DNA of 26,139 nt from DATDRM01 sp035291705 (GCA_035291705.1 DATDRM010000279.1:1-26139), one strand, 5' to 3'; positions 4,554-12,446 are shown, counted from the stretch's first letter. The notes: generated by a model not told the origin, from the letters alone. Translations and numbers: made by a program.

Positions 4554-7151
4554 ATGAATGAATCTACATTGAACCTGACTCTGCCAATCACTGGTATGAC
4601 CTGCGCCTCGTGCGTTTCCCACGTGGAAGGTGCACTCAAAGAACTCTCCGGGGTTAAACAGGTTATCGTCAACCTGGCAACCAACAAAGCTAACCTGGTT
4701 TATGACCCAAAACAGGTGGGGCTGGCAGATATGCAGCGAGCTGTCGAAAGCGTGGGTTATTCTGTCCCAACGACAGAATTAACTCTGGATGTAGGCGGGA
4801 TGACCTGCGCTTCCTGCGTGGCACACGTGGAGGCTGCGCTTAACGAATTGCCCGGTGTGAATGAGGCCGTCGTAAACCTGGGATTGGGCAACGCCCGTGT
4901 AACCTATATCCCAGGGGTAGTGACCACATCAGCAATGAAACGCGCTGTGAGTGAAGTTGGATACGAAGCCAGCGAACGCAGTGAAGGCGCAGATGCGCTC
5001 GACCGTGAGCGACAGGTACGTGAAGATGAAATTAAACGACAGGGACGGAATTTAATCATTGCTGGAACCATCGGCTTGATCGTCATGATCGGCACATTCT
5101 ACGACATGCTCGGCCCATTGAAAGCCTTTGTCCCAGAATTTCTCTCTTACAAATGGGTAATTGGCTTGCTGACCACGCCGATCGTCTTTGGCCCCGGGCG
5201 TCAATTTTTCACCAACTCCTGGCGTGGCCTGAAACACGGCGTCACCGACATGAACCTGCTATACGCCACCGGCATCGGCGCGGCGTACGGCATCGCCGTG
5301 ATCAATACCCTCTTCCCCAAGGCTGGCTTTGGCGGCGAAGGCGCCACGTTCTTCGAGAGCGCCGCCCTGCTCACTGCCTTCATCATCTTGGGGCGCTGGC
5401 TTGAGGCGCTCACCAGGGGGCGTACCTCCGAAGCCATCCGCAAGCTGATGAAGCTCCAGCCCAAGATCGCCCGCCTCATCCGCGACGGCAAAGAAGAGGA
5501 AATTCCCGCCGATGAGGTAGAGATCGGTGATCTGATCCTGGTTCGCCCGGGAGAGGGCATCCCGGTGGATGGAGCAGTGATTGAAGGCTATTCTGCAGTC
5601 GATGAATCCATGCTCACGGGGGAAAGCCTGCCGGTGGAGAAGAAGGCTGGTGACACCGTCATTGGCGGTACCCTGAATAAGACCGGCGCCTTCAAGTTCA
5701 CCGCCACCCGCGTTGGCAAAGATACTGCCCTGGCGCAGATCATCAAGTTAGTGGAAGACGCTCAAGCAAGTAAGGCGCCTATTCAGAAACTCGCTGATTG
5801 GGTTGCTGGACACTTCATCCTCGGAGTTCACATGCTGGCTGTTGTGGTGTTCATCTTCTGGTTTTTCTTTGGCTACCGGTGGTTCTTCGACCCGAATTCC
5901 AGGTTCATATTGTCTCCGTATGCATTGGGTGAGATCGGCGTTTTTGGTTTCTCCCTATTACTGTCGGTGACCGTGTTGGTCATCTCTTGCCCGTGTGCGG
6001 TGGGTCTGGCTACACCGAGCGCCATGATGGCCGGGACAGGCAAAGCCGCAGAACACGGCGTGTTATTCAAAGGCGCTGAAGCAATTGAAAACACCAGTAA
6101 GCTGCAGACGATCGTCTTCGACAAGACCGGGACGCTGACGAAGGGGGAGCCATCCGTAACTGACGTAGTAATCAGTAATCAGAGGTCAGTAACCAGTGAT
6201 ACTGACCACTTACTCCGTCTGGCTGCTATTGCCGAGAAGAACAGCGAGCACCCGCTTGGCGAGGCTATTGTGCAAGGCGCAGAAGCCCGGGGGCTTGTCA
6301 TTGGTGAGGCAGAAAGATTCAACTCAATCCCGGGTCACGGCGTAGAGGCGCAGGTGGAAGGCAGGGCTGTATTGCTCGGCAATCGCAAGCTGATGCTCGA
6401 GCGTGCCGTTGATTTCTCTCCATTGATGGCCCAGGCTGAGGCGTTGGAAGCCGATGGCAAAACAGTGATGTTCGTGGCAATTGATGGGCAACCTTCCGGC
6501 TTGATCGCAGTTGCTGATACCTTGAAGGAATACACCACCGAAGCTATCCAACGCCTGCACAGACTTGGCATCGAGACGGCCATGATCACCGGTGATAACC
6601 GCCGCACTGCAGAAGCCATTGCACGGCATGTGGGTATTGACCGCGCGCTGGCCGAAGTGCTGCCCCAGGATAAGGCCGAGGAGGTGAAGAAACTCCAGGC
6701 TTTGGGCAAGAAAGTCTCCATGGTGGGTGATGGGGTCAACGACGCGCCTGCCCTGGCCCAGGCTGACGTCGGTATGGCCATCGGCTCCGGTACAGACGTC
6801 GCCAAAGAGACGGGCGATGTGATCCTGATCAAGGACGACATCCAGGATGTGGTGGTGGCGATCGAAGTCGCCAAGGCGACCATGCGTAAAGTGAAGCAAA
6901 ACCTGTTTTGGGCTTTTGTCTATAACATTTTGGGCATTCCTCTAGGTGCCGGGTTGTTCTATCCATTCATTTCACTGATCATCAGCCCTGAGCTGGCGGG
7001 ATTGCTGATGGCGATCAGCTCGGTTACCGTCACACTGAACACCCTGCTGTTGAAAGGGTTTAAACCCACCATCCGGCATGGCGATAGACCGCAGCGTGGC
7101 GCTGGTGAGCCAAAATCACGCTTATCACCAGTCGCTACAAGCAGTGATTGA
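4554..7151 (+). CDS. copA: Copper-translocating P1B-type ATPase, two HMA domains
   Basis: 865 aa. Two N-terminal HMA domains carry GMTCASC (C17/C20 and C85/C88). The membrane region follows, with the intramembrane copper site CPC at 479-481, the A-domain motif TGES, the phosphorylation motif DKTGTLT with D523, the nucleotide-domain HP motif in SEHPLG, and GDGVND at 725-730. All motifs are intact. It drives ATP-dependent export of Cu(I) across the membrane. The ATG at 4554 is preceded by GAGGAAG; the frame is open from 4434 but that stretch overlaps the previous gene. Residues about 538-550, right after GEPSVTDVV, are encoded by degenerate 7-bp repeats (see findings). The neighbouring DUF1573-like, Cys/His-rich and CcdA/TlpA genes fit copper and thiol handling outside the cytoplasm. 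Confidence 0.97.
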   Translation: MNESTLNLTLPITGMTCASCVSHVEGALKELSGVKQVIVNLATNKANLVYDPKQVGLADMQRAVESVGYSVPTTELTLDVGGMTCASCVAHVEAALNELPGVNEAVVNLGLGNARVTYIPGVVTTSAMKRAVSEVGYEASERSEGADALDRERQVREDEIKRQGRNLIIAGTIGLIVMIGTFYDMLGPLKAFVPEFLSYKWVIGLLTTPIVFGPGRQFFTNSWRGLKHGVTDMNLLYATGIGAAYGIAVINTLFPKAGFGGEGATFFESAALLTAFIILGRWLEALTRGRTSEAIRKLMKLQPKIARLIRDGKEEEIPADEVEIGDLILVRPGEGIPVDGAVIEGYSAVDESMLTGESLPVEKKAGDTVIGGTLNKTGAFKFTATRVGKDTALAQIIKLVEDAQASKAPIQKLADWVAGHFILGVHMLAVVVFIFWFFFGYRWFFDPNSRFILSPYALGEIGVFGFSLLLSVTVLVISCPCAVGLATPSAMMAGTGKAAEHGVLFKGAEAIENTSKLQTIVFDKTGTLTKGEPSVTDVVISNQRSVTSDTDHLLRLAAIAEKNSEHPLGEAIVQGAEARGLVIGEAERFNSIPGHGVEAQVEGRAVLLGNRKLMLERAVDFSPLMAQAEALEADGKTVMFVAIDGQPSGLIAVADTLKEYTTEAIQRLHRLGIETAMITGDNRRTAEAIARHVGIDRALAEVLPQDKAEEVKKLQALGKKVSMVGDGVNDAPALAQADVGMAIGSGTDVAKETGDVILIKDDIQDVVVAIEVAKATMRKVKQNLFWAFVYNILGIPLGAGLFYPFISLIISPELAGLLMAISSVTVTLNTLLLKGFKPTIRHGDRPQRGAGEPKSRLSPVATSSD
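6167..6201 (+). repeat. Degenerate heptad DNA repeat inside copA
   Basis: Five units of about 7 bp (AGTAATC, AGTAATC, AGAGGTC, AGTAACC, AGTGATA) run through the coding sequence and encode part of SNQRSVTSDTD in a loop of the nucleotide-binding domain just after the phosphorylation motif. Such simple repeats are usually intergenic. Confidence 0.6.
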
Positions 7152-7211
7152 ACAGAATAGTCGATATAATTCGCCAAACAAATCTCAACACTTTTAGACA
7201 AGAGGTTTCTT

Positions 7212-7436
7212 ATGGAATATGAACGATTAGAGAAAGAAGTCGCGCGCCGCAGCGCGTTGATGTATATACCGGTTTCTCTTGGCGCAGCAAGCTTATTCTA
7301 CCTGGCTGCAAGCCTGGTGGGTGGCTATCCTCCTGTGGCCAGGATTGGCGGGATGGTCTGGGTCGGGTTACTTAGCCTGATCGTCAGTATGCCGATCATC
7401 ACCTCACGGGTCAAACGCCAGGCCAGGGGGCAGTAA
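7212..7436 (+). CDS. Small two-helix membrane protein
   Basis: 74 aa. An amphipathic, charged N-terminus (MEYERLEKEVARRSA) is followed by two hydrophobic helices, about 16-36 and 42-62, and a basic C-terminus (SRVKRQARG) that is probably cytoplasmic. AGAGG lies 7 nt before the ATG. It stands between copA (60 nt upstream) and the DUF2085 gene (10 nt downstream). I recognise no family; it may be an accessory subunit of CopA or of the DUF2085 protein. The good start signals, size and hydrophobicity pattern support a real gene. Confidence 0.7.
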   Translation: MEYERLEKEVARRSALMYIPVSLGAASLFYLAASLVGGYPPVARIGGMVWVGLLSLIVSMPIITSRVKRQARGQ

Positions 7437-7446
7437 GAAGTGTTCA

Positions 7447-8205
7447 GTGTCTAGCACTGCACCGGTGATCCCTTCTGCCACATCCATCCGTGTCACTCGC
7501 TTCGACCGGTTGAGCTACCAGATCAGCCGGCATTGGTTTTTCGCGTTTAATATCATTCTGGGACTCTATGTGGGTTTGCCATTTCTTGCGCCTCTCTTCA
7601 TGTATCTTGGCTGGGAGGTCCCAGCCAGGTTGATCTATCAAGTCTACTCATTTCTCTGCCACCAGCTCCCCCAGCGTTCTTACTTTCTGTTTGGGCCGAA
7701 GGTGACCTATTCCTTAACAGAGATCCAGTCCGCATGGCAAAATACCCTTGAACCACTCGTCTTGCGCCAGTTCATCGGGAACCCGGAGATGGGCTGGAAA
7801 GTGGCCTGGTCTGACCGGATGGTCTCCATGTTCACCAGTCTGTGGCTCTTTGGTTTGTCCTGGTGGCCGCTGCGCCGGAGGCTAAAGCCATTATCCTGGT
7901 GGGGGCTCGTACTGCTCATGCTGCCTATGGCTTTAGATGGAACAAGCCATTTAATCAGCGATCTCGCCGGGATCGGCCAGGGTTTTCGTGACAGCAATAC
8001 CTGGTTAGCCGCACTTACCTATAATGCCTTTCCAACCGGTTTTTACGCGGGCGACGAATGGGGCTCATTCAACTCCTTGATGCGTCTGCTGACAGGGTTT
8101 CTGTTTGGCCTGGGGATTGTCTGGTTTAGCTTCCCCTATCTAGACGTTGCCTTTTCTCAGCAGGCGCGATCTAAGGAAGCCAGGGCGAATTCGTATCATA
8201 AGTAA
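7447..8205 (+). CDS. DUF2085 family integral membrane protein
   Basis: 252 aa starting at a GTG. About five hydrophobic segments are visible (about 31-52, 120-140, 143-162, 170s-200s and 215-235). The motif SFLCHQLPQRS (C71, H72) is the DUF2085 signature, whose conserved Cys and His residues suggest a metal site. The usual second motif is represented by WSDRM followed by a helix rather than by a CDRM form, so one conserved Cys may be missing. The biochemical role of the family is unknown. It follows the two-helix protein by 10 nt and is 6 nt before the CcdA-like gene, so it is clearly within the operon. Confidence 0.82.
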   Translation: MSSTAPVIPSATSIRVTRFDRLSYQISRHWFFAFNIILGLYVGLPFLAPLFMYLGWEVPARLIYQVYSFLCHQLPQRSYFLFGPKVTYSLTEIQSAWQNTLEPLVLRQFIGNPEMGWKVAWSDRMVSMFTSLWLFGLSWWPLRRRLKPLSWWGLVLLMLPMALDGTSHLISDLAGIGQGFRDSNTWLAALTYNAFPTGFYAGDEWGSFNSLMRLLTGFLFGLGIVWFSFPYLDVAFSQQARSKEARANSYHK

Positions 8206-8211
8206 TAGCGA

Positions 8212-8994
8212 ATGAACCAAACAATTCCCTCTCTAATCACGCCCTCCCTTAGTCGCCGGATCAACACCTTTCTCCATGCCATGGTGTTCATCCTTGGCTT
8301 TTCGCTGGTCTTCATCGTGGGCTGGGGTGGGGCTGCATCGACGGCGGGGCGCTTGTTTGGCCAATACAAGACGATTCTCGGGCAGATTGGTGGCGTGATC
8401 GTCATCGTTTTTGGATTAGCAACGTTCGGGGTGTTGAAAATCCCATGGCTTTACTACGACACGCGCCCCGACTGGAACCCAAACCGGCGGAGCGGATTAA
8501 TTTCCTCAGGACTCATGGGCGTGTTCTTCGCCGCCGGCTGGACGCCTTGCATCGGTACTACCCTGGGCGCCATCCTGACCCTCGGATTCAGCCAGCAAAC
8601 AGTAGGACAGGCGATGGTGCTATCCAGCGGATACGCAATTGGTCTGGGGCTTCCATTTCTGGCCATCGGGCTGGCGATGGATCGGGCTTTTAACCTGGTT
8701 CGCCGGCTGCGGCGTTACCAGCGTGGCATTCAAATTTTTAGCGGTATTTTCTTGGTGGTCATCGGGGCGATGTTGCTCACCGGGCGCCTGACCCTGATTG
8801 CGATTTGGGCACAGCGCAACGGTTATTTCCTCGACCTCCCGCTTGGCGGAGCATCTGTCCCCAGCTACCTGATCGCCATCCTGGCCGGGTTGATCTCGTT
8901 TCTCTCCCCCTGTGTGCTGCCGCTGGTCCCGGCCTATGTCGGCTACCTCAGCGGGCAGTCCGCCAGTAGTGTCCTAAAACATGACGAAAGTTAA
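8212..8994 (+). CDS. CcdA-like thiol:disulfide interchange protein with permuted helix order
   Basis: 260 aa. Canonical CcdA opens with a hairpin carrying a SPCVLP motif, then goes on to the helix with the second redox Cys. Here the protein starts at what is normally the second segment (RRINTFLHAMVFILGFSLVF, 15-34) and has the WTPCIG helix with Cys113. The segment that should be first (ISFLSPCVLPLVPAYVGYLSG, Cys234) lies at the C-terminus, residues about 228-248. Both redox cysteines are thus present in reversed order: a circular permutation. The upstream gene ends only 6 nt away, so no missing first helix can precede it. CcdA carries reducing power from cytoplasmic thioredoxin to extracytoplasmic partners; the TlpA gene lies 3 nt downstream. 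Confidence 0.88.
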   Translation: MNQTIPSLITPSLSRRINTFLHAMVFILGFSLVFIVGWGGAASTAGRLFGQYKTILGQIGGVIVIVFGLATFGVLKIPWLYYDTRPDWNPNRRSGLISSGLMGVFFAAGWTPCIGTTLGAILTLGFSQQTVGQAMVLSSGYAIGLGLPFLAIGLAMDRAFNLVRRLRRYQRGIQIFSGIFLVVIGAMLLTGRLTLIAIWAQRNGYFLDLPLGGASVPSYLIAILAGLISFLSPCVLPLVPAYVGYLSGQSASSVLKHDES

Positions 8995-8997
8995 ATT

Positions 8998-9573
8998 ATG
9001 AACTGGATCGTTCTTCTAAAAGATCAGCGTCGATGGACATTCATGGTGGTCATCGCCCTGTCCCTGGGCGCTGGCTGGACGCTCCTATCTCGGGTTCCAT
9101 CGACAGCCGCGAATTCTGGAGCACAGCCGGCCAGTCCGCGCCAGGGCTTCGCGGCCCCCGATTTCACCCTGGATTTGCTCGGAGGCGGAAAGGTTACGCT
9201 ATCGGACCTGCGCGGTAAACCCATAGTGGTCAACCTGTGGGCATCCTGGTGCCCGCCTTGCCGCGCTGAAATGCCGGCTATCGAAAAAGTGTATCAGGAT
9301 TATAAGGACCTGGGATTGGTCGTCCTGGGAGTCAATACGACCAACCAGGATAGCGAGGCTGACGCAGCTACCTTTGTGCGCCAATATGGGCTGACCTTTC
9401 CAATCCCACTCGATCGCGATGGCTCGGTAAGCGTGCGTTATGCGCTGCGTGGGCTGCCGACCACGTTTTTTATTGACCGCAAAGGCGTCATTCGCTCGGT
9501 GGTCGTCGGTGGTCCGATGAGTGAAGCCGTGATTCGTTCCAATGTTGAAGACTTGCTGAAAGAGACGCCCTGA
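8998..9573 (+). CDS. TlpA-family thiol-disulfide oxidoreductase
   Basis: 191 aa. A hydrophobic signal anchor (about 13-32) is followed by a low-complexity linker and a TlpA-type thioredoxin domain: APDFTL near 53, WASWCPPC with C85 and C88, and the cis-Pro loop GLPTTF. The ATG follows the CcdA-like stop by 3 nt, and its TGA overlaps the next gene's ATG by one base. The pairing with CcdA is the classic arrangement for delivering electrons to extracytoplasmic disulfides. It is a paralogue of the protein at 96-692, with a similar active site but a different N-terminal region. Possible partners are the Cys-Sec protein of this operon or apo-cytochromes; the sequence alone does not say which. Confidence 0.93.
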   Translation: MNWIVLLKDQRRWTFMVVIALSLGAGWTLLSRVPSTAANSGAQPASPRQGFAAPDFTLDLLGGGKVTLSDLRGKPIVVNLWASWCPPCRAEMPAIEKVYQDYKDLGLVVLGVNTTNQDSEADAATFVRQYGLTFPIPLDRDGSVSVRYALRGLPTTFFIDRKGVIRSVVVGGPMSEAVIRSNVEDLLKETP

Positions 9574-10343
9574 TGTATCCATATTTACGCCTCGGACCGT
9601 TTTTATTGCAGCTTCCACTCCTGGCGCTGCTTGTTGGAGTCTGGATCGGCTCTGCACTGGCGGAAAAAGAGGCTGTCCGTTTGAAATTGCCTTCTGCTAC
9701 CATTAATAATTTAGTTTTTATCGTAATCATTGCCGGGATCGTTGGCGCCCGCTTGGCGTACGCGGCCCGTTATCTGAGCGTTTACCTGGCAAATCCATTG
9801 AGCCTGTTTGCGCTCAATTTTAATACGATGGCAGGTTTCGATGGCGTGCTGATTGGTCTGGTCTTCGCTGCGCTCTACGGCTGGCGCAAGAAATTGCCGC
9901 TGAGGCCCACGCTGGATGCGTTGGCGCCGGGGTTGGCAGCCTTCATGGTCGCCCTGAGCCTGGCGCACACTCTAAGCGGCGACGCTTTTGGCGCTCCAGC
10001 GAACCTCCCCTGGTCGATCTACCTGTGGAATGAGTATCGCCATCCAAGCCAGGTGTACGAGACTCTGGCTGCCCTCGCCGTGCTCTTCGTCGCCTACAAG
10101 AAGCCTTTTGGTCAGGTGGGCAATGGGACAAATTTTTTACTGGTGGTTGCCCTTTTATCTGCCGCGCGGATTTTTCTAGAAGCGTTCCGCGGAGATAGCC
10201 TGATCCTTCTGGGAGGCTTCCGCGCCGCGCAGGTCATCGGCTTGATCGTCCTGGCAATTACTCTGTACACCCTGAGAATCTGGACGCAAACCGGTATACC
10301 AACAACAACAAAATCCGAGTCGGATTTTTTCAAGCAAACTTAG
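9573..10343 (+). CDS. Diverged Lgt-like membrane protein, probably not a canonical diacylglyceryl transferase
   Basis: 256 aa with about seven hydrophobic segments. The architecture is that of prolipoprotein diacylglyceryl transferase: GARLAY at 58-63, FDGVLIG at 89-95 (family HGGLIG), LSGDAFG at 134-140 (family NGELWG), and the clear signature RHPSQVYE at 156-163. By my hand alignment, however, the family His at HGG is Asp90 and the GRxGNFIN stretch with the invariant Arg and Asn has become LSLAHTLS. The usual function, lipidation of prolipoproteins, is therefore doubtful. It could instead be a thiol- or quinone-related membrane partner of CcdA/TlpA. The start overlaps the TlpA stop by one base (TGATG), so the two are tightly coupled. 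Confidence 0.75.
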   Translation: MYPYLRLGPFLLQLPLLALLVGVWIGSALAEKEAVRLKLPSATINNLVFIVIIAGIVGARLAYAARYLSVYLANPLSLFALNFNTMAGFDGVLIGLVFAALYGWRKKLPLRPTLDALAPGLAAFMVALSLAHTLSGDAFGAPANLPWSIYLWNEYRHPSQVYETLAALAVLFVAYKKPFGQVGNGTNFLLVVALLSAARIFLEAFRGDSLILLGGFRAAQVIGLIVLAITLYTLRIWTQTGIPTTTKSESDFFKQT

Positions 10344-10361
10344 TTTTGCGGAGCGATAATG

Positions 10362-10829
10362 ATGGATGGCGCGCAGAAAACAAGGCGTTTTCGCCTAGAC
10401 TGGTTAATCTATATCCTTGCAGCTGCAGGATTGATCAGCTTGCTGATCTGGGCAACCACGAGCGAGCTTTCTCGGATTCCGTCGCGGGATGCGGCTGCCG
10501 ATCTCGGCCAATACGGTTTGATCACCATCCGATTTTCAACCGACCCTTATCCTCCTATCCCAACTGGGATAGTTACCCTGAACTTTATGCCAATCGATTC
10601 TCGACAGCGCACGGTCGCTCTTGACACCCTCTCTTATGAATATGGCCCTGCCGGCAACGACCAACCTTTCCGATCAGGTGTAGCGCAGCTGATGTCGGAC
10701 AGCAGTGGCATGTTCATGGCCGGCGCCCAATTTCCAACCGTGGGTGATTGGTGGTTGCGCGTGAAAGTTGCTAAAGGCAACGTTCAAGATGAAGTGCGGT
10801 TCACCTTCTATGTGGAACCGGCCCAGTAG
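10362..10829 (+). CDS. YtkA/FixH-like extracytoplasmic protein
   Basis: 155 aa from the second of two adjacent ATGs (10359 and 10362; GGAG precedes both). One N-terminal helix (about 15-33) is followed by an extracytoplasmic beta-rich domain: GLITIRFSTDPYPPIPTGIVTLNF, then GMFMAGAQFPTVGDWWLRVKV and a final VRFTFYVE strand. The ending, with Gly-x-Trp before alternating hydrophobic strands, resembles the YtkA/FixH-like domain, whose members appear in copper and cytochrome-oxidase assembly settings. The domain call is moderate; no catalytic residue is visible. It lies 18 nt after the Lgt-like gene and ends the operon, with 112 nt before the next start. Confidence 0.65.
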   Translation: MDGAQKTRRFRLDWLIYILAAAGLISLLIWATTSELSRIPSRDAAADLGQYGLITIRFSTDPYPPIPTGIVTLNFMPIDSRQRTVALDTLSYEYGPAGNDQPFRSGVAQLMSDSSGMFMAGAQFPTVGDWWLRVKVAKGNVQDEVRFTFYVEPAQ

Positions 10830-10941
10830 CCGGCGCCGATAGGCAAAAGTGCTTGTGCTTCGATACGATTAATAGCCCTATGTTTTCGTTTGCCTGTGGC
10901 GTATACTGAAATCGCCAAAGAGGACGACGGAGCAGGACTCT

Positions 10942-11982
10942 ATGCAGACTAACCCAGTAGCCCAACCCGATCAAGAAACAGAATTTGTAGCCTGCCTGTT
11001 GGAGGCAGCGCATAAAAACAGAATTTGTTTTAACGAAGCCGCCCCGGTCAATTTTTACGTGGCGCTCAAGTCCAAACCCATGGTGATCTTGACTGGACCA
11101 GAGGGTAGCGGCAAGATCGCAGCCGTCCAATGCATGTCGCGCATCTTGATGGGCGATTGTGCGCAATGCCAGTTGATGGTGGGGCACCCCTGGGCGTTCG
11201 CGAAGAGCGAAAACCTGACCATGTTCACCGAAGTGTATACGCGCTACAACACGGAAAAGTTGCTCTCGCTCATGGCAGAAGCCTGGCTTCCAGAACATTT
11301 GCAGCGTATCTTCATTGCCTGCCTCACCCGCATCAGTCCGGGGGAGCTATTGAGCTTCTTTACCGAGGTCGCTTCGCAACTCAGGCATGGCCAACTCACT
11401 AGTCTTGGAGACGCCCATTTCTCCAAACCTATACCCTTTCCTCCCAATCTATTTTTGGTCGGGACAATGGACACACAACATTTCGACTGGTGGGATCACG
11501 ACTTGCTCTCAATGACAACAGTCATCCAATGGCCAACCGCTGGAAACCCAGTCTCTGCTTCTCAAAATGGAAGCGCCCTACCCTGGGAGGTTGAGTTTCT
11601 GCGATCGTGTGTCCGTCAAAAACAGGCGGCCTATCACAAGGTCCACGCTATATTGAGACGGCAGAAACAGCCTCTATTGCCCCTTCTGCAGATGGATGCT
11701 CTCTTGAGAGCACACGCCATCCCAGACTCGCATTGGTTGATAGACGAAGCCATGCTCTATCTGGCTAATTCGTGGTCCAGGCTGGGCAATGGCCTTTTTG
11801 ATCCATCAAATGCTCGCAATCTTGAGATCGCACTCGACCATGCAATAGCTCAAATTCTCCTGCCCCAGGCAGGAGATAGGATGAGAGACAATGCGACGTT
11901 ACGCGAACAGTTGCTGGGCATTGCATCCGTCCAATTTCCACACTCGATAGCCTATATAGCTGCCATGGCAGCCCAGGGTTGA
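10942..11982 (+). CDS. McrB/MoxR-like AAA protein with degenerate Walker motifs
   Basis: 346 aa. Residues 50-60 form a recognisable P-loop (LTGPEGSGKIA), but Lys is followed by Ile instead of Ser/Thr. The Walker B position, which in McrB-type ATPases reads DEMN, is IACLTRIS (about 125-132), so both acidic residues are missing. The sensor-1 strand FLVGTMDT at 171-178 is well preserved, and the C-terminal helical lid region follows. The fold therefore seems intact, but ATP hydrolysis is unlikely: a pseudo-ATPase. Alternatively it is a decaying relic of a moxR/mcrB-like gene. A gap of 112 nt precedes it and 88 nt follows, so it may be an independent unit. No partner nuclease or VWA gene is nearby. 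Confidence 0.75.
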   Translation: MQTNPVAQPDQETEFVACLLEAAHKNRICFNEAAPVNFYVALKSKPMVILTGPEGSGKIAAVQCMSRILMGDCAQCQLMVGHPWAFAKSENLTMFTEVYTRYNTEKLLSLMAEAWLPEHLQRIFIACLTRISPGELLSFFTEVASQLRHGQLTSLGDAHFSKPIPFPPNLFLVGTMDTQHFDWWDHDLLSMTTVIQWPTAGNPVSASQNGSALPWEVEFLRSCVRQKQAAYHKVHAILRRQKQPLLPLLQMDALLRAHAIPDSHWLIDEAMLYLANSWSRLGNGLFDPSNARNLEIALDHAIAQILLPQAGDRMRDNATLREQLLGIASVQFPHSIAYIAAMAAQG

Positions 11983-12054
11983 TCGAAGTAAAGCTGCCGT
12001 GCCTGAACGATGCGACAGAGAAACCATAACAAACAGCTCGATAATATTTCCACG

Positions 12055-12066
12055 AAAGGAGGTGAG
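12055..12066 (+). promoter_or_regulatory. Perfect Shine-Dalgarno for the YHS peptide gene
   Basis: AAAGGAGGTGAG is a full match to the 16S 3' end complement, with 4 nt between it and the ATG at 12071. This predicts very efficient translation and fixes the start, even though the frame is open upstream from 11999. Confidence 0.9.
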
Positions 12067-12070
12067 ACCT

Positions 12071-12250
12071 ATGGTAAAAGATCCTGTGTGTGGCATGGAC
12101 GTTGATCCCAAGACTGCCGCCGGCAAGTACGAGTACCAAGGACAAACGTATTATTTCTGCTCGAATGGCTGCAAGAGAGCCTTTGAGAAAGAGCCAGAAA
12201 AGTACGTAAAAGCCCAGAGGTATGTTGCAGGACCCGGGCAACATCATTAA
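12071..12250 (+). CDS. YHS-domain metal-binding peptide
   Basis: 59 aa. It opens MVKDPVCGMDV and has the full YHS pattern: Cys7, then YYFCSNGCKRAF with Cys29 and Cys33, spaced as in YHS domains. The motif is found in metal-handling proteins, including N-terminal parts of CopA-type ATPases, and as free peptides thought to carry or sense soft metals. The C-terminus ends in QHH. The start is fixed by the perfect ribosome site 12055-12066. It is related to the YHS domain fused to the ABC ATPase at 18260-19090 and is near the CopA region, but with its own signals. Role: probable cytoplasmic metallochaperone (inference). Confidence 0.9.
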   Translation: MVKDPVCGMDVDPKTAAGKYEYQGQTYYFCSNGCKRAFEKEPEKYVKAQRYVAGPGQHH

Positions 12251-12446
12251 GCCCCCTTCGATCCGGGACGGCTGATTGAATATTTGCTGTCCTGGCTATA
12301 TCCTCCCGCAGACTTTGGAATCTGCGGGAGGGTAAAGTAAATCTTCCTAAATGAGGAAGCCATTTGAAATGATTACCATCGGCATCGTCGGATAATTGTG
12401 GGGCAGCCTGGTAGATGATAAAAGAGATCATCAGGGAAAATAGACT
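12251..12446 (+). other. Gap between YHS peptide and flavoprotein gene
   Basis: Besides the stem-loop at 12302-12331 this gap holds a 6-bp inverted repeat (GATGAT at 12414-12419, ATCATC at 12427-12432) directly before the AGGG ribosome site of the TTG-started flavoprotein gene. It could partly occlude the site. I see no clear promoter. Confidence 0.4.
12302..12331. repeat. 11-bp inverted repeat (strong stem-loop)
   Basis: CCTCCCGCAGA (12302-12312) is the exact reverse complement of TCTGCGGGAGG (12321-12331), with an 8-nt loop. It lies 51 nt after the YHS stop. No T-run follows in either direction, so it is not a standard rho-independent terminator, but it could stall polymerase or stabilise the YHS mRNA 3' end. 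Confidence 0.7.

Noticed and set aside
6324..6899. Two long minus-strand frames (191 and 182 codons) opposite copA
   Set aside because: They are shadows of a strongly supported gene and have no recognisable motif or ribosome site.
9573..10343. Canonical lgt gene
   Set aside because: The invariant His and Arg/Asn stretches are replaced in my hand alignment, so no gene symbol is given.
10830..10941. Inverted repeat AGGCAAA/TTTGCCT as a terminator
   Set aside because: The arms are about 40 nt apart and no T-run follows, so it is weak evidence.
12302..12331. Rho-independent terminator after the YHS gene
   Set aside because: The stem is strong, but there is no T-run on either side, so only an inverted repeat is reported.
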